From assembly GCA_021790815.1 (NCBI GenBank), contig JAJYFT010000007.1, positions 1 through 44,575 of the forward strand: a stretch of 44,575 nucleotides of DNA. The letters run 5' to 3'. Position 1 is the first letter of the stretch. Every line of letters starts with the position of its first letter. Positions 1-7,617 of this stretch are shown here, one piece after another. A model generated the notes under the pieces. The model did not search any database. It saw nothing but the letters and a program-made list of their open reading frames with translations, and was not told the DNA's origin. This stretch comes from Actinomycetes bacterium. Its GTDB lineage: Bacteria > Actinomycetota > Acidimicrobiia > Acidimicrobiales > JABEUL01. The position numbers were made by a program, and so were the translations under genes.

Positions 1-660
1 AGTTATTCGTCTCTTCCGTCTGCAATTAGTAGTACTGGAAATAGTTTTACTACCACCGGTATTAATTCCATCTTTTGTCAGTCTGCAAGTTTCTGTATTG
101 TCACTACACAAACTCAGAATGGTTCAATCGGTTCCACTGATAATGCATCATTGCTTGAATCTTATAATGGCGGTGAAACCTGGAGTATTGTCCTGATTGG
201 TAGTCCTCCGGTTGTTTCGTGGAGAACAGTCGGAATTAACTCAGCTTGGTGTACAAGTAACTTAGACTGTTACGTATCAGGAGATGTTGGTCTTCCTACG
301 ACTGGAGTGAATGTAACTCCTCCTCAATCTCTAACTGACTTACCCTCGGTAAGTATTCAAACTCTGGACGGTGGCAAGAATTGGGCTACAACAGTTTCGT
401 CTCAAATTTCAGCCACTTTACCATTTATGCCATCTAATACCTTTTGTTTTAGTTCTACGTGTTATGGGATTGGTTTTAGTTTTAATACTACGACTTACGA
501 AATTGAAGAATACAATTCATCAATTAACCAATGGACACAATTTGCACCATTTCAGATTCAAGAACAATCGGATCCTCTTATGTCGTGTGCGTCAGCTTCA
601 GATTGTTTAGTTTATGAAGGTAATGGAGCCAATATACTTGCTAATTACTTAGTACGATAG
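1..660 (+). CDS. Secreted cysteine-patterned propeller-like protein, C-terminal part (5' end outside window)
   Basis: The frame is open from base 1 to the stop at 658-660, so the start lies upstream; about 219 residues are visible. The sequence is Ser/Thr/Asn-rich with few charges, as in secreted proteins. Asp-box/BNR-like motifs occur (YNGGETW and LDGGKNW), each between cysteine pairs. Four pairs are visible: FCQSASFC, WCTSNLDC, FCFSSTC and SCASASDC, i.e. Cys with 4-5 residues between. This pattern suggests disulfide-closed blades of an extracellular beta-propeller (sialidase/YCF48-like repeats). No catalytic function can be assigned. No membrane anchor or sorting signal is seen at the C-terminus. 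Debris of insertion sequences follows, so this gene borders a rearranged region. The repeat architecture is reasonably clear; the function is unknown. Confidence 0.7.
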   Translation, partial: SYSSLPSAISSTGNSFTTTGINSIFCQSASFCIVTTQTQNGSIGSTDNASLLESYNGGETWSIVLIGSPPVVSWRTVGINSAWCTSNLDCYVSGDVGLPTTGVNVTPPQSLTDLPSVSIQTLDGGKNWATTVSSQISATLPFMPSNTFCFSSTCYGIGFSFNTTTYEIEEYNSSINQWTQFAPFQIQEQSDPLMSCASASDCLVYEGNGANILANYLVR

Positions 661-850
661 ATCCTGACTTGAAATACGAAGTGCTACACCTTTAGTTAAA
701 TGGATAAGCTGAGATAGTATCGAAGTAAACCATTCACAATAAAATATACACATCAGATAAGTAAGAGGTCCAACCTACAGATACAAATGCCATAAGACAA
801 AGCATTTAAAGCTAAAACACAAGATTTAGGCATAGCTCGACTGGGCGCTT
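661..850. other. Gene-free spacer
   Basis: No ORF of useful length, RNA gene or clear promoter is visible between the propeller-like gene and the IS30 remnant. The sequence is AT-rich and without strong inverted repeats. Confidence 0.5.
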
Positions 851-952
851 TCAAGTGGACAGCGCAATGAGTTCGGCAAGTTCCTCTATGGGTTTCATGT
901 AGCCAAGTGTTATTCTAGGTCGATTATTTAGACTAAGTTCAATTTTCAATAA
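851..952 (-). pseudogene. IS30-family transposase, C-terminal remnant
   Basis: Reading the minus strand from 952 to the stop at 851-853 gives 33 residues including SLNNRPRITLGYMKPIEEL. This matches the extreme C-terminus of IS30-family DDE transposases (consensus N-x-RPRKTLG-[YF]-x-x-P-x-E). The rest of the transposase is absent; upstream codons show no family similarity. A short inverted repeat (GCGCT/AGCGC, about 845-865) flanks the stop and may be left from the terminal repeat. Too short to be functional. Basis: direct translation plus recognition of the family motif. Confidence 0.7.
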
Positions 953-1008
953 GGGCCGGTAAATAGGATAACCGCGCGGTCTGGGGCATAATGATGTAGA
1001 GGGTTTTA

Positions 1009-1281
1009 GTGGAAGTTACTGAGGAAGGTCTTGAGGATTTCTTTCTAGCCATTGTCCCGATGCTCGATGAAAGGCAGCGACGTATTGTTGCTGGTGGCAT
1101 TGCTCGTCTGCTTGGCAGGGGTGGTGTGACTGCTGTAGCCCAAGTGGCTGCAATGAGCCGTAATACTGTAATTGATGGGACAGAGGAATATGATGAAGGT
1201 CCAGAACCCTCTGATCGGATACGGCGTGAAGGTGCGGTGTTGCTGGCGTCTCCCTGAACCGGACATTCACCGGTTGGTTCT
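1009..1281 (+). pseudogene. ISAzo13-family transposase, N-terminal fragment with frameshift
   Basis: From GTG 1009 the translation contains LDERQRRIVAGGIARLLGRG, VTAVAQVAAMSRNTV and EGPEPSDRIRREG. This is the N-terminal helix-turn-helix region of ISAzo13-family transposases (usual pattern LDERQRRLvAG..ar.LGrGG, then GPEP..R.RR.GaGRkrL.EtDP). After RREG the frame changes: the expected GRkRLxExDP continues in another frame as WRLPEPDIHRL, ending at a stop near 1281. The catalytic DDE region is missing. GC content and codon use are higher than in neighbouring genes, consistent with imported DNA. A dead fragment. Confidence 0.75.
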
Positions 1282-1413
1282 TATGAGGCTACGCTAGTTA
1301 TGTCATAATTTCTTTCTTTCAGGTTTAAATTTGCCCGAGCTGCTCACCGCACCAATAGTTACCTTTAAAACATCTGCACCCAAATACTCTCCAATTTCTT
1401 GTAACATGGGTTT

Positions 1414-2079
1414 GTGTCTATAGAGACTGAACAGAATGAAACTGAGCACTTAGAAGTACCAGACAACAAACCTAATCCAAAAAAACGCAGTTTCTATCGG
1501 AAGTTGCTTGATTGGTCGATTGTCATATTGGCAGCATTTGTACTATCTCAAGCACTAAGAATTTGGGTTTTTGCAAGTTTTTACATTCCATCCGGTTCAA
1601 TGGAAACGACACTTTTAATAAATGACAAGATATTAGTTAATAAACTTGCATACGATTTTCACGGGGTTAGTAGGGGGGATATTGTCGTATTTTCTAACCC
1701 ACCCGCAGATACCGCTGAAGCACCGGGAACCGATCTCGTTAAGAGGGTTATTGGACTACCGGGTGAAACAATCTGGTCTGCACCAAATGGCACGATCTAT
1801 ATAAATGGGAAACCACTTAGTGAACCTTGGTTGAACCAGAGTGCGATTAAAGACCCTGGTCTTAGGGTTTGCTCGGTTTTGGTAACGCAAAGAGAAGCGA
1901 CTGGGAACACTTCCTGTACGCCCTATAAAATACCTGCTAATTCCTATTTCATGATGGGGGATAATAGAGGGTTTTCCATGGATTCTAGATACTTTGGTGC
2001 TGTAAATAAGGCGTACTTTGTGGGAAAGGTCGATTTGATTTATTGGCGGCACGGGTTTATTTACTTTCATCTGTTTTAA
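1414..2079 (+). CDS. lepB: Signal peptidase I
   Basis: Membrane-bound serine protease that removes signal peptides from proteins exported by Sec or Tat. The 221-residue protein has a Lys/Arg-rich cytoplasmic N-terminus, one membrane segment (about 33-53) and the S26 motifs: PSGSM with catalytic Ser62, and LVKRVIGLPGE with the general-base Lys110. The late motif GDNRGFSMDSRYFG (near 177-190) is the family's third signature. Length is normal for a one-membrane-span actinobacterial enzyme. Start GTG 1414 has no clear ribosome site; a TAACAT hexamer 7 bases before it could be a -10 box, giving a nearly leaderless message. It is followed after 2 bases by a small gene and then the Tat genes, suggesting co-transcription of the translocase with its peptidase. 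Confidence 0.95.
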   Translation: MSIETEQNETEHLEVPDNKPNPKKRSFYRKLLDWSIVILAAFVLSQALRIWVFASFYIPSGSMETTLLINDKILVNKLAYDFHGVSRGDIVVFSNPPADTAEAPGTDLVKRVIGLPGETIWSAPNGTIYINGKPLSEPWLNQSAIKDPGLRVCSVLVTQREATGNTSCTPYKIPANSYFMMGDNRGFSMDSRYFGAVNKAYFVGKVDLIYWRHGFIYFHLF

Positions 2080-2081
2080 CA

Positions 2082-2333
2082 ATGACTACTGTTCTTGTCA
2101 TTGTTGGTTTTACCTTTCTTTCACTTTCAGTTGCTTTAGCAGTCCTCGTGATCCCAGGAATGAACAGAAAACTTGAATTAGAGATTCAAAAGCTGTCAAA
2201 AGAGGTAGAATTTTTTAAAGGAAGAGGTGAAGATCTAAAGGTGATTAGAAAAGGTTTTTTACGACTTAAACGGGAGATCGTATTCGAGCCTTTTAGACGA
2301 ATAGTGAATATCACAAAAAGAAATCATGTTTAA
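2082..2333 (+). CDS. Small membrane protein with coiled coil, between lepB and tat genes
   Basis: Unrecognised 83-residue protein. One hydrophobic segment at residues 3-24 is followed by a basic and charged helix (about 28-60) likely to form a coiled coil. ATG 2082 was chosen because it follows the lepB stop by two bases; an in-frame TTG at 2043 inside lepB would add 13 residues and has a GGAAAGG about 13 bases upstream, so the start is uncertain. The gene overlaps the start of the TatA/B gene by 8 bases, indicating translational coupling. Topology resembles TatA/B (short N-terminal anchor plus long helix), but the Phe-Gly hinge and Gly-Pro-Glu motif of TatA/B are absent. A role as an accessory of the export operon is inference from position only. 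Confidence 0.6.
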   Translation: MTTVLVIVGFTFLSLSVALAVLVIPGMNRKLELEIQKLSKEVEFFKGRGEDLKVIRKGFLRLKREIVFEPFRRIVNITKRNHV

Positions 2334-2712
2334 CTTAGATCCAGACAAAATATTAGTGATATTGGCTGTTGCTCTTGTGGTCATAGGTCCAGAAAAACTA
2401 CCTTCATCAGCTCGCAAACTCGGGGAAGCTCTTCATAAATTTACGGCATTTAAAGATAGAGTAACAAATGAAGTAAAAGATTCATTGCCTGAAGTTGATG
2501 AGGAAACCAAACAGGCTTTAAATCTAATAAAAAATGTTGCGAAACCAACCCGATATTTTTCCAATTCTGCTAAGCCAATTTTGGCATCACAGTTGAACTC
2601 GACTGCAAATAATGGTGAGCAAGAGATTGGTTCAACCTCAATACGCGTCAGCCCCGAAAAGATAGGCGAAGGATCACCTTTGTTTCTCCCACAAGATCCA
2701 CGTCTTAACTGA
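2326..2712 (+). CDS. tatB: Twin-arginine translocase subunit TatA/TatB family
   Basis: Small anchor protein of the Tat pathway, which moves folded proteins across the membrane. Residues 6-22 form the single hydrophobic helix, followed by VIGPEKLPSSARKLGEAL, the TatA/B hinge and amphipathic helix; the GPEKLP form is typical of TatB. A variable polar tail runs to residue 128. In this operon it precedes tatC by 22 bases and overlaps the preceding small gene by 8. Only one TatA/B-type gene is visible here; a separate TatA may be encoded elsewhere, or this protein may serve both roles. Family assignment is firm, the A/B choice less so. Confidence 0.88.
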   Translation: MFNLDPDKILVILAVALVVIGPEKLPSSARKLGEALHKFTAFKDRVTNEVKDSLPEVDEETKQALNLIKNVAKPTRYFSNSAKPILASQLNSTANNGEQEIGSTSIRVSPEKIGEGSPLFLPQDPRLN

Positions 2713-2734
2713 TCTATATCTGGCACACTTACAG

Positions 2735-3505
2735 ATGATTTTGCTTAGAAAAAAGCCAAAAAATGTTCCGGATGAAATGACATTTATGGAACATCTTGGC
2801 GAACTTAGGCGTAGGTTAATTATTGGAGGTTTATCGATATTTGTCGCAGTTATTGTCGCTTTTTCTCTATATACCTTTCTAATACACTTTCTTGTTAAGC
2901 CACTTTGTGATGTTAAACCCAAAAACTGCCACCTAATTGCTCTCAGTCCACTTGATGGTTTATCGATACGGATGAAAATATCTTTTTACTGTGGCCTTAT
3001 TCTGTCTTCGCCAATGTGGACTTGGCAAATCTGGTCATTCATAACTCCGGGCTTGACAAAAAAAGAGAAGCGATATGCAATCCCGATCATTCTAAGCGCA
3101 ATTGTATTTTTTATATTTGGGTGTGTCGTTGCCTTCATAACTTACCCTCATGCACTAGGATTTCTTTCGAGTATTGGTGGTACAGAAATTACTCCAAGCT
3201 ATACCGCTGATCGTTATATTAACTTACTCCTAAATTTAATGGGAGTATTTGGTTTAACTTTCGAGTTCCCGGTTATTCTTCTCGGACTTATGTTGGTAAA
3301 TGTAATAACCCCGCAACAACTTTCAAGAGTACGAAAGTGGGCAATAGTGGGGGTAACCGCGGCAGGTGCAATTTTAACACCAAGTTCTGATCCCTTCTCT
3401 ATGTTTGCACTTGCCGTTCCCCTTTACATTTTTTACGAAGGAGCGATTATTGTAGGAAGGATTGTAAAGAGGAAAAAGAAAAAGAGTATCGGTGAACATT
3501 CCTGA
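2735..3505 (+). CDS. tatC: Sec-independent protein translocase TatC
   Basis: Core receptor of the twin-arginine translocase. The 256-residue protein carries the signature N-terminal MTFMEHLGELRRRL (Glu near 19 and the ELR motif recognise the twin-arginine signal) and about six membrane helices. The segment FITPGLTKKEKRYA matches the conserved loop after the second helix. A basic C-terminal tail ends at 3502. The following helicase gene starts 14 bases inside tatC, so the two are translationally coupled. The order TatA/B-tatC-helY is the same as in mycobacteria, which supports both calls. Confidence 0.96.
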   Translation: MILLRKKPKNVPDEMTFMEHLGELRRRLIIGGLSIFVAVIVAFSLYTFLIHFLVKPLCDVKPKNCHLIALSPLDGLSIRMKISFYCGLILSSPMWTWQIWSFITPGLTKKEKRYAIPIILSAIVFFIFGCVVAFITYPHALGFLSSIGGTEITPSYTADRYINLLLNLMGVFGLTFEFPVILLGLMLVNVITPQQLSRVRKWAIVGVTAAGAILTPSSDPFSMFALAVPLYIFYEGAIIVGRIVKRKKKKSIGEHS

Positions 3506-5480
3506 GTTTGAAACGTTATTAGGGTTCAAGTTAGATAAGTTTCAAATTGATGCAATAAATGAAATAATTGCAGGCAAGAGCGTCTTTGTCCAGGCTCCAA
3601 CCGGTTCAGGTAAAACAGTTATAGCTGAGTTTGCATTGCGACTTTGTCTTGAAGAGAACAGTACAATTTTTTATACATCACCGATAAAGGCACTTTCTAA
3701 TCAAAAATTTGAGGAATTTAAAAGAAAGATAAATTTTGAAAATATTGGAATTATAACTGGTGATATTTCAGAATCTGAAAATGCAAAGGTTGTTGTAATG
3801 ACCACTGAAATTCTTCGAAACATGATCTATTCAAATAGAGTACCTTCAACTTTAAAAATAGTAGTTCTGGATGAAGTTCACTACATAAACGATAAAGAAC
3901 GAGGCCGCGTTTGGGAAGAAACTATTATGAAGCTTGACCCGAATATTCGATTGGTTTGTCTATCGGCGACTGTTTCAAACGCCAGGGAACTGGTCAGCTG
4001 GATCTCAAAGATTCATGCACCTATGAAGTTAATTACTTCTACGCATAGACCAGTTCCTTTAAGTGGGACTTTTATTCACGGGAACAACTCACTTCGTTTA
4101 GAGACGTTGCATCTCGGAACTAAAGATAGTTCCGATTCAAAAAATTCTAAATCACAAATTGTCAAGACATTTAACAAGACTCAAAGCGTTCCTTACGTTG
4201 AAGACGTGGTTGAGTACCTTGATAAGAAGAAGAAACTTCCTGCAATTTATTTTATTTTTTCAAGAAAAGGGTGCATGAATACGTTTCAAATGCTACTTGA
4301 GGATGGAATTCGTCTTACAAGTCCTTCTGAAACTGAAGAGATTGATGAGATCACTTCTTCAATGATAAAAGACATTGACAGACATACGTTACAAACTCTT
4401 GACTTTGACTCGTTTTCTGAAGGTCTTCGCCAAGGTATTGCTGTCCACCATGCGGGAGTATTTCCACTCTTTAAGAAGTGCGTTGAGTTATTATTTGAAA
4501 AAGGATTAATAAAGATAGTCTTTGCTACTGAAACCATGGCATTGGGGCTAAACATGCCAGCAAAATCGGTTGTTCTAGAATCTATGTTAAAGCGTGATTC
4601 TTATGGTCCTCGCCTACTAACTCCGCTTGAATTTGTACAAATTGCAGGCAGAGCGGGAAGACGAGGAATTGATACTGAAGGATTTGTCTACATACTTTGT
4701 GATCGAAGATATCCATTCGGCACAGTGGAGAAGATTGTGGCATCACGAAACTTTAAGATTTCGTCACAATTTAACCCGTCCTACAACACGATTTTAAATT
4801 TATTAAAGTACTCAGATCTCAATAGTCTCTTAAGTCTTTTTGAAAAATCATTCGCAAACTATTCAAATCAACGTTCTATATACGATAAAGAGATCGTAAA
4901 AAGACGCATTTCTTTGCTCAAGAAGTTTGGTTACTTAACTAAAGAGAACAATCTGACACAGAAAGGATCCGTTTTAAGCGAAATTCATTTAGAAAATGAT
5001 CTTCTAATTCTTGAGATGCTTTATAATATGGATACCCGAAAGATATCAGCTGTTAGCCTTGGTTCGCTCATTGCTTCAACAATATCAGTTAAAACAAATA
5101 ATTTCAGATTCAACACATCACCAAGATACCTCCAAAATCATTTCCATATTACGTCAAATGAACTTATTGAAATGTACAAGAAACTTTGCATACTTAAGAA
5201 TAATATTGATGAAATTGAGGCTCAGAGGGGTATTGAAACCTCTGACAAATTGCTGAATTCTAACGTGTTAGTAATGTATATGTGGAGTAAAGGTTTAGAT
5301 TTAGGTTTATGTTTAGATGCTTCGGGTCTGGAGGTTGGAGATTTTATCAGACTTGCCAAGCAGACTCTTAGTGTCTTGGAACAAATCTCTATATCGTTTT
5401 CGAGCTCGCATATCTCGAAGATTGCCTTAAATGCATCAAGACTTATCGACAGAGGCATTGTTACGTTAAGTCCAACATAA
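3492..5480 (+). CDS. helY: Ski2/Mtr4-like DEVH-box RNA helicase, HelY-like, short form
   Basis: ATP-dependent helicase of the Ski2-like superfamily 2, probably acting on RNA. Visible motifs: Walker A APTGSGKT (35-42), TSPIKALSNQKF (motif Ia), DEVH (127-130), SAT (158-160), VHHAG near 320 and QIAGRAGRRGID (383-394, motif VI). The C-terminal part (400-662) is helical. At 662 residues it is clearly shorter than mycobacterial HelY (about 900), so the insertions and C-terminal domains of that protein are reduced. Start GTG 3492 lies inside tatC, with purine-rich sequence before it. Synteny with tatC supports the HelY assignment. The physiological substrate is not known from the sequence. Confidence 0.88.
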   Translation: MNIPEFETLLGFKLDKFQIDAINEIIAGKSVFVQAPTGSGKTVIAEFALRLCLEENSTIFYTSPIKALSNQKFEEFKRKINFENIGIITGDISESENAKVVVMTTEILRNMIYSNRVPSTLKIVVLDEVHYINDKERGRVWEETIMKLDPNIRLVCLSATVSNARELVSWISKIHAPMKLITSTHRPVPLSGTFIHGNNSLRLETLHLGTKDSSDSKNSKSQIVKTFNKTQSVPYVEDVVEYLDKKKKLPAIYFIFSRKGCMNTFQMLLEDGIRLTSPSETEEIDEITSSMIKDIDRHTLQTLDFDSFSEGLRQGIAVHHAGVFPLFKKCVELLFEKGLIKIVFATETMALGLNMPAKSVVLESMLKRDSYGPRLLTPLEFVQIAGRAGRRGIDTEGFVYILCDRRYPFGTVEKIVASRNFKISSQFNPSYNTILNLLKYSDLNSLLSLFEKSFANYSNQRSIYDKEIVKRRISLLKKFGYLTKENNLTQKGSVLSEIHLENDLLILEMLYNMDTRKISAVSLGSLIASTISVKTNNFRFNTSPRYLQNHFHITSNELIEMYKKLCILKNNIDEIEAQRGIETSDKLLNSNVLVMYMWSKGLDLGLCLDASGLEVGDFIRLAKQTLSVLEQISISFSSSHISKIALNASRLIDRGIVTLSPT

Positions 5481-5529
5481 GTGAGTATCCAACAGTTAGG
5501 TTTCTAAAACGCATAAATTAGAGAGTACA

Positions 5530-7140
5530 ATGTCCAAATTTGAAGAATTTAACAAGCTAGAAAGGTCCATTTTGAGTAGATACTTTACTAATCTCGATGA
5601 ACCTGTATTTGCCCTGGTAAACCTACCAGAAGTAGTAAAAGGGGCCTTATTTGCCCGGTACTCTCGGTCTTCAAAAAGTTTAAGAAGGTTATTCCTTGAT
5701 GAGTTTGTTGATGATCTTGATGTGACTGGAGATGTAAGCATCGACGCAACTATGGGGCTTAAAAGGGCTGAAAAACTCTATGAAAAGGTCTTTTTTGAGT
5801 ATGGTGATGATTCTGTAGCCCAGTTAGGTGGGGTTCATTTGGCCTGTGAGGGGGCTTCAAATCTCTTAACGAAGATCCTTGAACGAGGCAGGCTTATGAG
5901 CTACCTTGAGCAATCTACAAGATACATTGCCTATAATGAACGTCTCTCAAGCGGTCACTATCGATATTACAGGTGTCCGTCAATCCTCGATTCTCCTTAC
6001 GGAGCACGATATATAGGGACAATGGACAGGCTTTTTGATTGTTACAGTGAACTATTAACAAAATTAACCCAATACTTAACGAAAAACTTGACTAAACCTC
6101 AGGGTTCAAGTGATTTTGCTTTCAGACAGGCAATTCGGGCTAAAGCTCTAGATACTTTAAGAGGTCTTCTTCCTGCAGCTTCGCTTTCAAATGTCGGTAT
6201 TTATGGCACAGGACAGGCTTTTGAGATGCTAATTCTAAGGATGAGAGCTTCTGAACTATATGAGGCAAGAGAGTATGCGGAATCAATGCTAGTTGAATTG
6301 AGAAAAGTTATTCCTTCTTTCCTCTCAAGAATTGATAGAGAAGATCGCGGCATTGAGTGGGTTAAATACTACAAAGAGAGGAATCTAGGTGAGAGTTTAG
6401 CCGCCGAGTCAATTAATGAAAGCAATTTAAAGGGTTCAATGAGTTCAGACCCAGTAAGTGTAAGACTACTCAAATTCGACGAAGATGGCGAAGCTAATGT
6501 ACTTGCCCAGGGCGTGTTTAAGCATCTCGATTTATCACTCGGTGAGATCAAAGCTTTAATAAAGAATTTCACTGAAGATGAAAAACAAATCATTATGAAA
6601 AACATTGCTGGAGATAGAAAGAATAGGCGTCACAGGCCTTCTAGATCTTTTGAGGCAACTTCATATGACTTTGAGATTATATCTGACTATGGAGCATTTA
6701 GAGACCTGCAAAGACACCGTATGCTTAACATTGAGTGGCAAACGCTTAATTGTGATCTTGGGTACGATATACCAGATCTTGTTGAAGAGGCTCAATTAAG
6801 TGAGATATACATCCAATCAATGGAGAGATCAAGAGAACTTTATCTTGAATTAAGGGATGAGTTTTTAGTTGAAGCTCCTTATGTCATTCCGCTTGGCTTC
6901 AAGATTCGATATTTAATGTCGATGAATGCTCGAGAAGCAATGCATATTATTGAACTGCGATCCCAAGTCCAAGGACATGCATCTTACAGAAAAATTGCTC
7001 AAGAAATGCACCGCCAGATAGATCAGGTAGCAGGACATCATCTGATTGCCAACGCAATGAGTTTTGTCCAGTTCCTAGATCCTGACCTTGAACGACTTGA
7101 TGCAGAAAATCGGAGCCAACAGCGCAAAATTCAAGCTTAA
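5530..7140 (+). CDS. Two-domain ThyX-like (flavin-dependent thymidylate synthase family) protein
   Basis: 536-residue protein with two ThyX-related halves. In the N-half, RGRLMSYLEQSTRYIAYNE aligns with the ThyX signature RHRxxSxNEQSxRY, but the RHR is RGR and the Ser/Asn are replaced. LRGLLPAASLSNVGIYGTGQ near 212-231 corresponds to the ThyX ARxxLP region. In the C-half, FRDLQRHRMLNIEWQ keeps an RHR but lacks the following Ser and the Asn-Glu-Gln-Ser. IELRSQVQGHASYRKIAQEM near 471-490 matches the C-terminal ThyX helix. Neither half therefore has a complete canonical signature. Homologous two-domain proteins are annotated as thymidylate synthases in databases, but the activity cannot be read from this sequence. 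ATG 5530 is preceded by GAGAG. It follows helY by 49 bases, same strand. Confidence 0.8.
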   Translation: MSKFEEFNKLERSILSRYFTNLDEPVFALVNLPEVVKGALFARYSRSSKSLRRLFLDEFVDDLDVTGDVSIDATMGLKRAEKLYEKVFFEYGDDSVAQLGGVHLACEGASNLLTKILERGRLMSYLEQSTRYIAYNERLSSGHYRYYRCPSILDSPYGARYIGTMDRLFDCYSELLTKLTQYLTKNLTKPQGSSDFAFRQAIRAKALDTLRGLLPAASLSNVGIYGTGQAFEMLILRMRASELYEAREYAESMLVELRKVIPSFLSRIDREDRGIEWVKYYKERNLGESLAAESINESNLKGSMSSDPVSVRLLKFDEDGEANVLAQGVFKHLDLSLGEIKALIKNFTEDEKQIIMKNIAGDRKNRRHRPSRSFEATSYDFEIISDYGAFRDLQRHRMLNIEWQTLNCDLGYDIPDLVEEAQLSEIYIQSMERSRELYLELRDEFLVEAPYVIPLGFKIRYLMSMNAREAMHIIELRSQVQGHASYRKIAQEMHRQIDQVAGHHLIANAMSFVQFLDPDLERLDAENRSQQRKIQA

Positions 7141-7272
7141 ACACACTGAGGGTGGTAATCTAAAAGTAAATACTACATTTAGTGAACGGATTCACGCAAG
7201 TTAACTGCCAGGGGTTTTAACTATACTTCCTGCACAATTGCGGTAAACAATATTTGACCAAGTGTGTTTTTT
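7139..7272 (+). ncRNA. Candidate structured RNA / 3' structure after the ThyX-like gene
   Basis: A perfect 9-base inverted repeat (AAACACACT at 7139-7147, AGTGTGTTT at 7261-7269) closes a 113-base interval and is followed directly by a T-run to 7272. Inside lie three smaller hairpins: GTGAA/TTCAC (7182-7195, tetraloop), AGTTAA/TTAACT (7199-7222) and ATTG/CAAT (about 7237-7251). The left arm includes the stop codon of the preceding gene. This could be a multibranched terminator-like 3' structure or a small RNA. Short arms in AT-rich DNA also occur by chance, so this is only a candidate. Confidence 0.3.
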
Positions 7273-7285
7273 AAGGCATAACATA

Positions 7286-7564
7286 TTAGGGCCCTAAATC
7301 TTAAATTTTACGTTTTGGATGTGGGCTGTTGCGAGTGGCATGGTCCTGTGAAACTGAGTAGAGAACAGTTGTAAGTTATTTACAACTGGTACCAAAGGTT
7401 TCCTGGGCCACGCCTCATTTCTGATAATGTGCAACGTATCGACGAAAGATGGGTATAATTTTTGCGAAGTAACGTTAATTGTTATCTAAGCACTTTGCAA
7501 AGATATACTTTTTCAAGACAGGTTAGAGACAACACGTTAATGCGTTAATTGATCGCAAAGTATA
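7286..7564 (+). promoter_or_regulatory. Palindrome- and repeat-rich control region of the DUF4193-type gene
   Basis: Within this gene-free stretch are a perfect 12-base palindrome TTAGGGCCCTAA (7286-7297), a perfect inverted repeat CAGTTGTAA/TTACAACTG with 5-base loop (7366-7388), and a TATAAT hexamer at 7454-7459. After it come three CGTTAAT units (7473, 7535, 7543), two of which are followed by GCAAAG-TATA sequences (7497-7507 and 7555-7564). The pattern looks like operators and more than one promoter for the gene at 7618. No -35 box close to TTGACA was found. Functional assignment is inference. Confidence 0.4.
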
Positions 7565-7617
7565 AATTTTATACACTACAATGCTTAGACAACAAGCATA
7601 TGATTACAAGGAGCTAA

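Noticed and set aside
1016-1270. Minus-strand ORFs opposite the ISAzo13 fragment
   Set aside because: The plus strand carries the transposase signature; the minus frames are by-products.
4286-4555. Antisense ORF inside helY
   Set aside because: Shadow frame with low-complexity Ser/Ile composition, no family motif and no ribosome site.
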